Assembly: GCF_026342405.1 (NCBI RefSeq)
Contig: NZ_JAPEMU010000001.1
Location: forward strand, 5,518,001-5,582,000
DNA length: 64,000 nt
Direction: 5' to 3'
Source of the DNA: Kitasatospora sp. NBC_00240
Lineage (GTDB): Bacteria; Actinomycetota; Actinomycetes; Streptomycetales; Streptomycetaceae
The translations under genes were made by a program, and so were the position numbers. Shown here piece after piece: positions 44,370 through 50,465 of the stretch. The notes beneath the pieces are model-generated. The model made no database searches and was not told where the DNA came from. It worked only from the letters and a program-made list of their open reading frames with translations. Each line of letters starts with the position of its first letter. Within the stretch, counting starts at the first letter, position 1.

Positions 44370-44401
44370 CGTCGGGGGAGGCCGGGCGGCCTCCCCCGAC
44401 G
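44370..44401 (+). terminator. Hairpin between hemD and hemB
   Basis: A perfect 14-bp inverted repeat (44370-44383 and 44388-44401) with loop GGGC starts six bases after the hemD stop. hemB begins only 24 bases later, so the hairpin may be a partial terminator or an mRNA-processing/attenuation element rather than a full stop. Confidence 0.7.
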
Positions 44402-44425
44402 TTCGACCGTTCGGAGAGAGAAGCA

Positions 44426-45406
44426 GTGACCGCCGAATTCCCGCACGTACGCCCGCGCCGCCTGCGGTCCACCCCGGCGATGCGCCGGCTGGTCGCCCAG
44501 ACCCGGCTCCACCCGGCCGAGCTGATCCTGCCGCTGTTCGTCCGGGAGGGCGTCAGCGAGCCGGTGCCGATCTCCTCGATGCCGGGTGTGGTCCAGCACA
44601 CCAGCGACACCCTGCGCAAGGCCGCCGTGCAGGCGGCCGAGTCGGGCCTCGGCGGCGTGATGCTCTTCGGCGTGCCGGCGGTCCAGGACGCGGTCGGCAG
44701 TGAGGGCACCAATCCGGACGGCATCCTGCAGCAGGCCATCCGGGACGTGGTGTCCGAGGTCGGCGACTCGCTCGTGGTGATGTCCGACCTGTGCCTGGAC
44801 GAGTACACCGACCACGGCCACTGCGGCGTGCTGGCGGCCGACGGCAGCGTGGACAACGACGCGACGCTGGCCCGGTACGCGGAGATGGCCGTGGTGCAGG
44901 CCGACGCGGGCGTCCACCTGGTCGGCCCGTCCGGCATGATGGACGGCCAGATCGCGGTGGTCCGCAGGGCCCTGGACGAGGCCGGCCACCTGGACACCGG
45001 CATCCTCGCCTACACCGCGAAGTACGCCTCCGCCTTCTACGGGCCCTTCCGGGAGGCCGTCGGCTCGTCCCTCAAGGGCGACCGCAAGAGCTACCAGCAG
45101 GACCCGGCGAACGCCCGCGAGTCGCTCCGCGAGCTGGAGCTGGACCTCGCCGAGGGCGCCGACATGGTGATGGTGAAGCCCGCCATGGCCTACCTGGACG
45201 TGCTGCGTCAGATCGCCGACGCCTCGCCGGTGCCTGTCTCCGCCTACCAGGTCTCCGGCGAGTACTCGATGGTCGAGGCCGCCGCCGCCAACGGCTGGAT
45301 CGACCGGGAGCGGACCATCCTGGAGACGCTCACCTCGATCCGCCGGGCCGGCGCCGAGCAGATCCTGACGTACTGGGCGGTCGAGGCCGCCGCGATGCTG
45401 GGCTGA
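44426..45406 (+). CDS. hemB: Delta-aminolevulinic acid dehydratase (porphobilinogen synthase)
   Basis: HemB condenses two aminolevulinates to porphobilinogen. The 326-residue protein has both Schiff-base Lys regions, YTAKYASAFYGPFREA and MVMVKPAMAYLD. The metal-site segment reads DLCLDEYTDHGHCG: two of the three zinc Cys are kept and the middle one is Asp. GTG start at 44426 after GGAGAGAG. A stem-loop lies between hemD and hemB; hemB may therefore be transcribed partly on its own. The downstream terminator is shared with the convergent small secreted protein gene. Confidence 0.97.
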   Translation: MTAEFPHVRPRRLRSTPAMRRLVAQTRLHPAELILPLFVREGVSEPVPISSMPGVVQHTSDTLRKAAVQAAESGLGGVMLFGVPAVQDAVGSEGTNPDGILQQAIRDVVSEVGDSLVVMSDLCLDEYTDHGHCGVLAADGSVDNDATLARYAEMAVVQADAGVHLVGPSGMMDGQIAVVRRALDEAGHLDTGILAYTAKYASAFYGPFREAVGSSLKGDRKSYQQDPANARESLRELELDLAEGADMVMVKPAMAYLDVLRQIADASPVPVSAYQVSGEYSMVEAAAANGWIDRERTILETLTSIRRAGAEQILTYWAVEAAAMLG

Positions 45407-45436
45407 GCCGCCGGGCCGCCCGCTTGCGGACGTGCG

Positions 45437-45468
45437 GAAGGCCGGGCCCCGATCGGGGCCCGGCCTTC
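45437..45468. terminator. Bidirectional terminator after hemB
   Basis: A perfect self-complementary 32-base sequence (GAAGGCCGGGCCCCGA joined to its complement) lies 30 bases after the hemB stop and 98 bases beyond the stop of the convergent minus-strand gene. It marks the left border of the surface-protein cluster. Confidence 0.85.
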
Positions 45469-45566
45469 ACCATCCCCGCCCACCGGCGGCCCGGGGCTGC
45501 GCCGGCATGTCCGGTACGCCTGAGCGGTGCCGGCCCGGGACGGTTGTCCGGGGCCGGGCTCCGGCA

Positions 45567-45824
45567 TCAGCCGATGTGGGCGAAGCCCTCCTGGCCGCCG
45601 GCCAGGTCGGTGGAGGTGGCCCAGCCCCACTGGTGGGCGCCGGTCAGGATGTTGCTGGTGTGCGCCACACCCCACTGCTCTCCGGCCGCGAAGACCGGGT
45701 CGGCGGAGGCCGCGAACTCGCCGCCGCCGGCCACGCCGACGTGTGCGTGGGCGGGCGCCGAGACGCCGGCGATCGCCAGCGCTCCGACCGCGGTCAGAAC
45801 GGCCTTGCCCAGCATGCTCTTCAT
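45567..45824 (-). CDS. Small secreted protein with internal QWG repeats
   Basis: An 85-residue protein with a clear signal peptide: MKSMLGKAVLTAVGALAIAG then VSAPAHA, cleavage likely before HVGVAGGG. The mature 57 residues are Gly/Ala/aromatic-rich and Cys-free, and contain two related 15-residue units starting QWGVAHTSN and QWGWATSTD, then a partial third, EGFAHIG. The ATG at 45824 has GAGAGAGGACAG upstream. I do not recognise a family. It sits 283 bases beyond a rodlin-like gene on the same strand, so a role on the aerial hyphal surface is an inference from position and composition. Confidence 0.8.
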   Translation of the reverse strand: MKSMLGKAVLTAVGALAIAGVSAPAHAHVGVAGGGEFAASADPVFAAGEQWGVAHTSNILTGAHQWGWATSTDLAGGQEGFAHIG

Positions 45825-46022
45825 CGAAATCTGTCCTCTCTCCTGCGATCCGCCTCCCGGGCCCGGTGGGCCGGGGAGCTGGTCGGATCGGGTGGGGGGC
45901 CTGTCATGACACGTGACCACACGAAGCCGGTGGACGGGCCTCGGCGCGCGCCGCCCTGAGGGCGTGTCACCCGAAGGGGGCGTACACGGACGGACCGTCC
46001 GATCGGCTGGTCGTGCAGAAGC

Positions 46023-46059
46023 CCGTGGGGCCCGGAGGTGGTTCCCCCGAGCCCCACGG
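46023..46059 (-). terminator. Likely terminator of the first rodlin-like gene
   Basis: Arms CCGTGGGGC (46023-46031) and GCCCCACGG (46051-46059) pair perfectly around a 19-base loop. It lies 48 bases downstream of the rodlin-like stop at 46107 on the minus strand. Confidence 0.55.
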
Positions 46060-46106
46060 ACTGTTTCCGGTCACGGCTGGTGAGCCGTGCCGAGCAGTCG
46101 GCCTGA

Positions 46107-46451
46107 TCAGCCGATCAGGTGCGAGACACCCGCGTCGCCCGAGGACTGGGTGTTCTGGCCGACGTTGCAGATCTGCTTCGGGGTGCTGTTGAGGATCGGC
46201 ACCTCGACCGGCACCGCGACACCGACGACGGCGACGGCGATGTTGTGGACCTCCGGCAGGCAGATGTTCGGGTTGTCCAGGGTGTGGAAGTTCGGGCTGT
46301 GGTCGCCGTGGGTGCCGGTCGCGTTGGTGCCACCGTCGCCCTGGACGGAGACGGCCGAGCCGTCGGAGTCGGCGATCGCGGAGGCGGAACCGGCCGACAT
46401 GGCGATCGCGGCGACGGCGAGGCCGGCGGCGGCAAGGGTCTTCTTGATCAT
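46107..46451 (-). CDS. Rodlin-like secreted surface protein 1
   Basis: A 114-residue protein with a 25-residue signal peptide (MIKKTLAAAGLAVAAIAMSA then GSASA). The mature part opens AIADSDGSAVSVQGDG, contains GDHSPNFHTLDNPNICLPE and VPVEVPIL, and ends QICNVGQNTQSSGDAGVSHL. The pattern (AI.D..G, SP, two single Cys about 40 residues apart, C..N.TQ..G..SHL) is that of rodlins, which form the paired rodlet layer on aerial hyphae and spores. It lacks the longer C-terminal tail of S. coelicolor RdlA/RdlB. It is paralogous to the next gene (same length, same strand, 98 bases apart). Confidence 0.78.
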   Translation of the reverse strand: MIKKTLAAAGLAVAAIAMSAGSASAIADSDGSAVSVQGDGGTNATGTHGDHSPNFHTLDNPNICLPEVHNIAVAVVGVAVPVEVPILNSTPKQICNVGQNTQSSGDAGVSHLIG

Positions 46452-46549
46452 TTCTGATGTTCCTCTCGGGGGTGAATCGGGGGCGATTCGGGGTGGTTCA
46501 GGAGGGGTGGAGCGGAGTGGTTCCGGTGGTCCCGACGGTGGCCGGGAGA

Positions 46550-46894
46550 TCAGCCGACGAGGTGCGAGACCCCGGCGTCACCCTTGGACTGGGTGCCCTG
46601 GCCCTGGGTGCAGTACTGCTTGCCACCGCTGTTGGCGATCGGGACCTCGACCGGCACTGCCACACCGAGCACGCCCACAGCGATGTTGTGGATCTCGGGG
46701 AGGCAGATGTTCGGGTTGTCCAGGAAGTGGAAGTTCGGGCTGTGGTCGCCCCACGTGCCGGTGTTGTTGGTGCCGCCGTTGCCCTGGAGCGAGGCGGCGG
46801 CGCCGTCCGCGTCACCGATGGCGGAGGCGGGGCCGGCAGCCATGGCCAGTGCGGCCGTGACCAGGCCGGCGGTGGCGAAAGTCTTCTGGAGCAT
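46550..46894 (-). CDS. Rodlin-like secreted surface protein 2
   Basis: A 114-residue paralogue of the neighbouring rodlin-like protein. The signal peptide is MLQKTFATAGLVTAALAMAA then GPASA; the mature part has AIGDADGAAASLQGNGG, GDHSPNFHFLDNPNICLPE, VPVEVPIANSGGKQYC and GTQSKGDAGVSHLVG. The main differences from paralogue 1 are near residues 85-95. The ATG at 46894 was chosen because it begins the signal peptide, although the frame is open upstream; a GGGA-type ribosome binding site is close. Rodlins normally work as a pair, and these two adjacent genes fit that. Confidence 0.78.
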   Translation of the reverse strand: MLQKTFATAGLVTAALAMAAGPASAIGDADGAAASLQGNGGTNNTGTWGDHSPNFHFLDNPNICLPEIHNIAVGVLGVAVPVEVPIANSGGKQYCTQGQGTQSKGDAGVSHLVG

Positions 46895-47252
46895 GGGGGA
46901 GATCCCTCTCTGAAATGCTTTTTCGGATTCCGTGCGTTCAACGATGAGACCCGGTCTGCGGTCACTGGCCAGATTCGGGCGGACTCTGTAATGCACTGTG
47001 GCATCCGGTCCTGCCATCGTCGTGGCTGCGACATTGAGATCAAAGAATGACGGGCCGGAAGGTTACGCGGAATCTGGAAAACCATCCGTGGATCGTGCCC
47101 GGGGTTCGTCGTCGAACGGCCGTGCAGTCGGATTATTAGGCCGAATCGGTTAACGGGCGCAATCCGGGCCGCCGGTGGCTCGTTAAAGCAGTTGCTTTCG
47201 GCTGCGCGACGCAGCCGTCCCCAGAAGATCTCCAGCTAGAACGGTGAATACC

Positions 47253-47918
47253 ATGAAGTTCTCCAAGCGGGCCGGTGCGATGCTGCTGGCGGTCGGCGCC
47301 GGCGTCCTCGCCTCCCAGGGCGCGGCCGCCGCCGCCGGGATCACGCCCGATCAGGTCGGCGCCCTCGAAGGGAAGCTGGCCACCGAGCACGTGCCCTTCG
47401 ACGTCCCGCTCGGTGCCGCGACCGACCACCTCGGGCTGCTGCCGGCCGGTGGACACCTGCACGGCGGCATCCCGACCTCGCTGCTGATGCCGGCCGTGCC
47501 CGAGAAGGGGCAGGGCAACCAGCTCGTCCCCGAGCGGATCATCCCCGCCCTGGCCGGCGGCAAGGTCGGCCCCGAGCTGCAGGCAGCCGTCCCGCTGCCC
47601 ACCGCCGACCGCTCCACCGACCTCGGCGACCTCCTGGTGGACGCCCCGGCCGCGCCGCTCAACCTGGCCGGGCCGGCCCTCACCCTGGGCCGCCCGGTCA
47701 GCTACGTCGAGGGCACCAGCGGGCCGCTGACCGAGAACCCGCTCAAGTTCGGCGAGATCGACCCGCAGCTGGTCACCGCCCCCGTCCAGGCCGTGCCCGG
47801 GGCCAAGGCCTCGCTGGGCGGCTCGGACAAGCGGATCTCGGTGGCGGAGTCGGTGGAGAACCTCGCCGCGACCACCACGGCCACCGCCACCGGCGTCCTG
47901 GAGCAGGCCAAGGGCTGA
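47253..47918 (+). CDS. Secreted protein of unknown function
   Basis: A 221-residue protein with an N-terminal signal peptide (MKFSKRAGAMLLAVGAGVLA then SQGAAAAAG). The mature part is rich in Pro, Leu, Ala and Gly and has no Cys or Trp, and includes VPFDVPLGAATDHLGLLPAGG, LNLAGPALTLGRPVSYVEG (in part) and an Ala/Thr-rich end. It is predicted to be extended and extracellular. ATG at 47253 has GGTGA five bases upstream; an in-frame GTG lies three codons earlier. It diverges from the rodlin-like genes across 358 bases and ends at a 26-bp terminator. The family is not recognised. Confidence 0.75.
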   Translation: MKFSKRAGAMLLAVGAGVLASQGAAAAAGITPDQVGALEGKLATEHVPFDVPLGAATDHLGLLPAGGHLHGGIPTSLLMPAVPEKGQGNQLVPERIIPALAGGKVGPELQAAVPLPTADRSTDLGDLLVDAPAAPLNLAGPALTLGRPVSYVEGTSGPLTENPLKFGEIDPQLVTAPVQAVPGAKASLGGSDKRISVAESVENLAATTTATATGVLEQAKG

Positions 47919-47943
47919 TCAGGTACGGGCCTCCGCACGGCCG

Positions 47944-47996
47944 GGAGCCCGGTGCCCCGCCGCCCGTCCCGGACGGGCGGCGGGGCACCGGGCTCC
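47944..47996. terminator. Exceptionally long 26-bp terminator stem
   Basis: A perfect 26-bp inverted repeat (arms 47944-47969 and 47971-47996) with a one-base centre lies between two convergent genes for secreted proteins, 25 bases after one stop and 27 bases from the other. No mismatch occurs in the stem. Confidence 0.9.
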
Positions 47997-48023
47997 TGAC
48001 GTGTCCCGGGTGCTGGCGTGAGA

Positions 48024-48377
48024 TCAGCCGGGCAGGACGCCCAGCAGCGGGCCGACCGCGGGCAGGTCCCTGGGGCCGCCGCCGTCGCTGAGCGGTCCGG
48101 TGACGGTGGTGGTGGCCACCGGCGTCAGGCCGGAGTTCTCGGGCTGCACGGCCACCCCGTTGTTCAGCACGTCGGCGGAGGACTGCGCGAACGGGTCCAG
48201 CCGCAGGTCCTTGACCGGCGCCACGCCGTAGCCGAGGGCGCCGGTCAGCCCGCCGACGGCGGGGACGACATCGGTCCGCTGGAGGTTGGTGACGGGATCC
48301 GCGTGCGCCGTACCCGTGCCCAGCAGCATCGCCGCGCCCAGGACGGCGAGGCCGGCGCCGCTCTTCTTGAAGGCCAT
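48024..48377 (-). CDS. Small secreted protein of unknown function
   Basis: A 117-residue protein. The signal peptide is MAFKKSGAGLAVLGAAMLLG then TGTAHA, with cleavage before DPVTNLQRTD. The mature 91 residues contain VVPAVGGLTGALGYGVAPVK, LDPFAQSSADVLNNGVAVQP and a Gly/Pro/Leu-rich end (PAVGPLLGVLPG); there is no Cys. The ATG start is preceded by AGGGTAGG. It lies downstream of a chaplin on the same strand but is separated from it by a terminator. No family is recognised; the context suggests a cell-surface role. Confidence 0.78.
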   Translation of the reverse strand: MAFKKSGAGLAVLGAAMLLGTGTAHADPVTNLQRTDVVPAVGGLTGALGYGVAPVKDLRLDPFAQSSADVLNNGVAVQPENSGLTPVATTTVTGPLSDGGGPRDLPAVGPLLGVLPG

Positions 48378-48434
48378 CAGGACCTACCCTTCGGGTGTTT
48401 CGGTGGTGCGGGTCGCAGGGGTGGAGCGCCGACG

Positions 48435-48473
48435 CCGTACTGCCCCAGGGCCGGAGGCCGAGGGGCAGTACGG
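48435..48473 (-). terminator. Terminator of the tailed chaplin gene
   Basis: Arms 48435-48446 and 48462-48473 form a perfect 12-bp stem, and the 15-base loop contains GGCC/GGCC. It begins 24 bases downstream of the chaplin stop on the minus strand. Confidence 0.82.
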
Positions 48474-48496
48474 TCAGGACTCGTGCCGATCGGTGA

Positions 48497-48778
48497 TCAG
48501 CAGTCGGCCTCGTCGACGACGGGCGGCGGCTGCGGGACCTCGACGTTGGCGCAGCTGTTGCCGAACGCCGGGTTGAGGGCCCCGATCACGTTGACGGAGT
48601 TGCCGCAGAGGTTCACCGGAACGTGGACCGGGACCTGGATCAGGTTGCCGGAGAGCACACCGGGGGAGCCGGCGGCGACGCCCTCGGCGGTGGAGCTGGC
48701 GGCAGCGGCACCCGCGCCGGCCAGCACCATGCCGGCGGCGGCAGCGGTGAGGACGACGGCCTTCTTCACGTTCTGCAT
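48497..48778 (-). CDS. Short chaplin with C-terminal extension
   Basis: A 93-residue secreted amyloid-type surfactant protein. Signal peptide to about residue 27 (MQNVKKAVVLTAAAAGMVLA), then the chaplin domain SSTAEGVAAGSPGVLSGNLI to VNLCGNSVNVIGALNPAFGN and SCANV, with the usual two Cys. Chaplins assemble on aerial hyphae and lower surface tension. Unlike its neighbours it does not stop after SCANVG but continues for 14 residues, EVPQPPPVVDEADC, ending in a third Cys. Its DNA shares a 91-bp identical block with the next chaplin. Confidence 0.93.
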   Translation of the reverse strand: MQNVKKAVVLTAAAAGMVLAGAGAAAASSTAEGVAAGSPGVLSGNLIQVPVHVPVNLCGNSVNVIGALNPAFGNSCANVEVPQPPPVVDEADC

Positions 48779-48810
48779 GGGAGTTGATCTCCTAGATCAC
48801 AAACGGGGGA

Positions 48811-48844
48811 CGTGCCGCACCCCGCGGTGGCGGGGTGCGGCACG
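48811..48844 (-). terminator. Hairpin between two chaplin genes
   Basis: A perfect 15-bp inverted repeat (48811-48825 and 48830-48844) with loop GGTG lies 41 bases downstream of the upstream chaplin stop and only 32 bases before the next chaplin start (minus strand). It may end one transcript, or act as a leader structure for the next gene. Confidence 0.8.
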
Positions 48845-48884
48845 GACTCGGTGGAACGACGTCGCCTGATCAGCGACCGCCGTT

Positions 48885-49127
48885 TCAGCCGACGTTGGCG
48901 CAGCTGTTGCCGAACGCCGGGTTCAGCAGGCCGATCACGTTGACGGTGTTGCCGCAGACGTTGAGCGGAACGTGGACCGGGACCTGGATCAGGTTGCCGG
49001 AGAGCACACCGGGGGAGCCGGCGGCGACGCCCTCGGCGGTGGAGCTGGCGGCAGCGCCACCGGCCGCACCGACCACGAGGCCGGCCGCGACGATGGACAG
49101 GACGGCAGCCTTCTTGAGGTTACGCAT
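48885..49127 (-). CDS. Short chaplin
   Basis: An 80-residue protein: signal peptide (MRNLKKAAVLSIVAAGLVVG then AAGGAAA), then the single chaplin domain SSTAEGVAAGSPGVLSGNLI, VPVHVPLNVCGNTVNVIGLL and NPAFGNSCANVG at the C-terminus. Both Cys are present and there is no LPXTG anchor, so this is the short class that is released and assembles on the surface. ATG preceded by GGAGGAAG. It has its own 308-base upstream region and a downstream hairpin. Confidence 0.95.
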   Translation of the reverse strand: MRNLKKAAVLSIVAAGLVVGAAGGAAASSTAEGVAAGSPGVLSGNLIQVPVHVPLNVCGNTVNVIGLLNPAFGNSCANVG

Positions 49128-49435
49128 GGGGGTCTTCCTCCATTGTCTTCCCGACGGGATCGACTGTCGGGATCCGGGCGAATCAGAATCATCGCCCGCG
49201 GGTTTCGGGGTGCGCCGTGATTGTCACTCTGGCGGCCCAAGTCGCGCGTGTCGCCCCTGGCTTGGGCGGTGCTCGGCCGCTTCGTTCTTGCGCCCCTCGA
49301 ACAATTCCCACACGGCCGGGAAAAGTTCGCACGGTGGCGCGACCAGGAGATCGTCCACGAAGAACGGGAGTTCGACGCGGGGCGACCTCCCGGGAGTCCG
49401 GGGAATCGGATTTCGTCCGGTCCGGTGGCCCGGGG
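49128..49435 (-). promoter_or_regulatory. 308-base region upstream of a chaplin gene
   Basis: No gene is supported here; it separates two minus-strand chaplins and should hold the promoter for the 48885-49127 gene. GC falls locally around 49170-49230 (GAATCAGAATCATCG and GTGATTGTCACTC) and 49290-49320. A short inverted repeat, CCCGAC/GTCGGG, spans 49149-49170. I could not place a convincing BldN-type promoter by eye. Confidence 0.45.
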
Positions 49436-49684
49436 TCAGCCGTTGGCGCAGGCGTTGCCGAAGGCCGGGTTGAGGGCCGCGATCACGTCGACGGTGTTGC
49501 CGCACAGGTTGACCGGGATGTTCACCGGGATCTGGATCAGGTTGCCGGAGAGCACACCGGGCGACCCCGCCGCGACGCCCTCGGCCGACGCGCCGTAGGA
49601 GTGGGCGGAGGCCGTGGCGGCGCCGCCGAGCAGCAGGGCTGCGGCGGCCGCGGTGCCGAGCACGCCGTGGGCGAGCTTGCGCAT
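49436..49684 (-). CDS. Short chaplin
   Basis: An 82-residue protein: signal peptide MRKLAHGVLGTAAAAALLLG then GAATASA, and a chaplin domain with HSYGASAEGVAAGSPGVLSG, IPVNIPVNLCGNTVDVIAAL and NPAFGNACANG. Two Cys are present. It is the most diverged of the four here (extra HSYGA at the mature N-terminus, GNAC for GNSC). ATG start; the upstream 227-base gap is shared with the divergent chaplin at 49912. Confidence 0.94.
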   Translation of the reverse strand: MRKLAHGVLGTAAAAALLLGGAATASAHSYGASAEGVAAGSPGVLSGNLIQIPVNIPVNLCGNTVDVIAALNPAFGNACANG

Positions 49685-49828
49685 GTGTCGGGGTCCCGTT
49701 TCGTGAGTGGGCCGGATGAAGCGTGTTCCGCCAGGAAGAACGACGGGACGCCCGGGGGGAAACGGCCGGGTTCTCCGATCACCCGAATGCGCCGGGTAAG
49801 CCGTACGGGTGATAGCCGCCGGGTGCGC

Positions 49829-49855
49829 GCAACCCGGTACCCGGGGCCTCGTTGG
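49829..49855 (+). promoter_or_regulatory. Candidate BldN-type promoter of the plus-strand chaplin
   Basis: GCAAC (49829-49833) and CGTTGG (49850-49855) are 16 bases apart, and the predicted start of transcription lies about 50 bases before the chaplin ATG. This resembles the GNAAC-16-CGTT pattern I recall for BldN-dependent promoters. The match is by eye and from memory. Confidence 0.45.
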
Positions 49856-49911
49856 AGATCACGCACGTTCCGTGCAGCTGTGAACCCCTTCGATCGTTCA
49901 GGAGGCTCGAT

Positions 49912-50151
49912 ATGAGCATCAAGAAGACCGCCGCAGTTGGCGCCGCCGTGGTAGGCATCATTGCGGCCGGTGCCGGCAGCGCGATGGCCAGCTCCACCGC
50001 GGAGGGCGTCGCCGCCGGCTCCCCGGGTGTCGCCTCCGGCAACAACATCGCCGTCCCGGTGCACATCCCGGTCAACCTCTGCGGCAACTCCATCGACGTT
50101 GTCGGCCTGCTGAACCCGGCCTTCGGCAACAGCTGCGCCAACGTCGGCTGA
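49912..50151 (+). CDS. Short chaplin
   Basis: A 79-residue chaplin, the only one on the plus strand. Signal peptide MSIKKTAAVGAAVVGIIAAG then AGSAMA, then SSTAEGVAAGSPGVASGNNI, VPVHIPVNLCGNSIDVVGLL and NPAFGNSCANVG. Two Cys, no anchor. The ATG at 49912 has a perfect AGGAGG six bases upstream. VASGNNIAV replaces VLSGNLIQ of the other copies. It is followed by a pair of strong overlapping hairpins. Confidence 0.96.
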   Translation: MSIKKTAAVGAAVVGIIAAGAGSAMASSTAEGVAAGSPGVASGNNIAVPVHIPVNLCGNSIDVVGLLNPAFGNSCANVG

Positions 50152-50176
50152 CCTCACCCGGTCAGTTCGTTCCGCG

Positions 50177-50273
50177 CAGCACCGAGCCGCCGTCCTCGCC
50201 TCCCTCCTGGGGTGCGGGCGGCGGCTCGGTGCTGTCCGGCGGCCCTTCGCGTCGGGGCCGCCGGACAGCACCG
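50177..50273 (+). terminator. Two overlapping, mutually exclusive hairpins after a chaplin gene
   Basis: Hairpin A pairs 50177-50192 with 50219-50234 (16 bp). Hairpin B pairs 50227-50245 with 50255-50273 (19 bp, 9-base loop). Bases 50227-50234 are needed by both, so only one full stem can form at a time. Either would be a strong terminator for the chaplin transcript; B is the more stable by length. Confidence 0.8.
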
Positions 50274-50314
50274 GGGAGCGGGCGGATGCGTCCGTCCCGC
50301 CCTTGTCATGACCC

Positions 50315-50361
50315 TTGTTGCGTTACTTGTCAGTACCTAGAATATGAGGCCTGCTCATATT
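50315..50361 (+). promoter_or_regulatory. Promoter with overlapping palindrome upstream of the GDSL/ricin gene
   Basis: TTGTTG (50315-50320) and TAGAAT (50338-50343) are 17 bases apart and form a good housekeeping-type promoter. The palindrome AATATGAG-GCCTG-CTCATATT (50341-50361) overlaps the -10 and the expected start site. This AT-rich block stands out in the GC-rich context and is placed as expected for a repressor operator. The regulator is unknown. Confidence 0.68.
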
Positions 50362-50465
50362 TCCTTCGGCCGACGGCAGTTCGGGCCGAGGGCAACCGCA
50401 CGCTCCACGCTCCGCGCCGTCCGGCCCCCACCGGTCGGCGTCCCCGCCCCCGCAAGGAGTAACGC

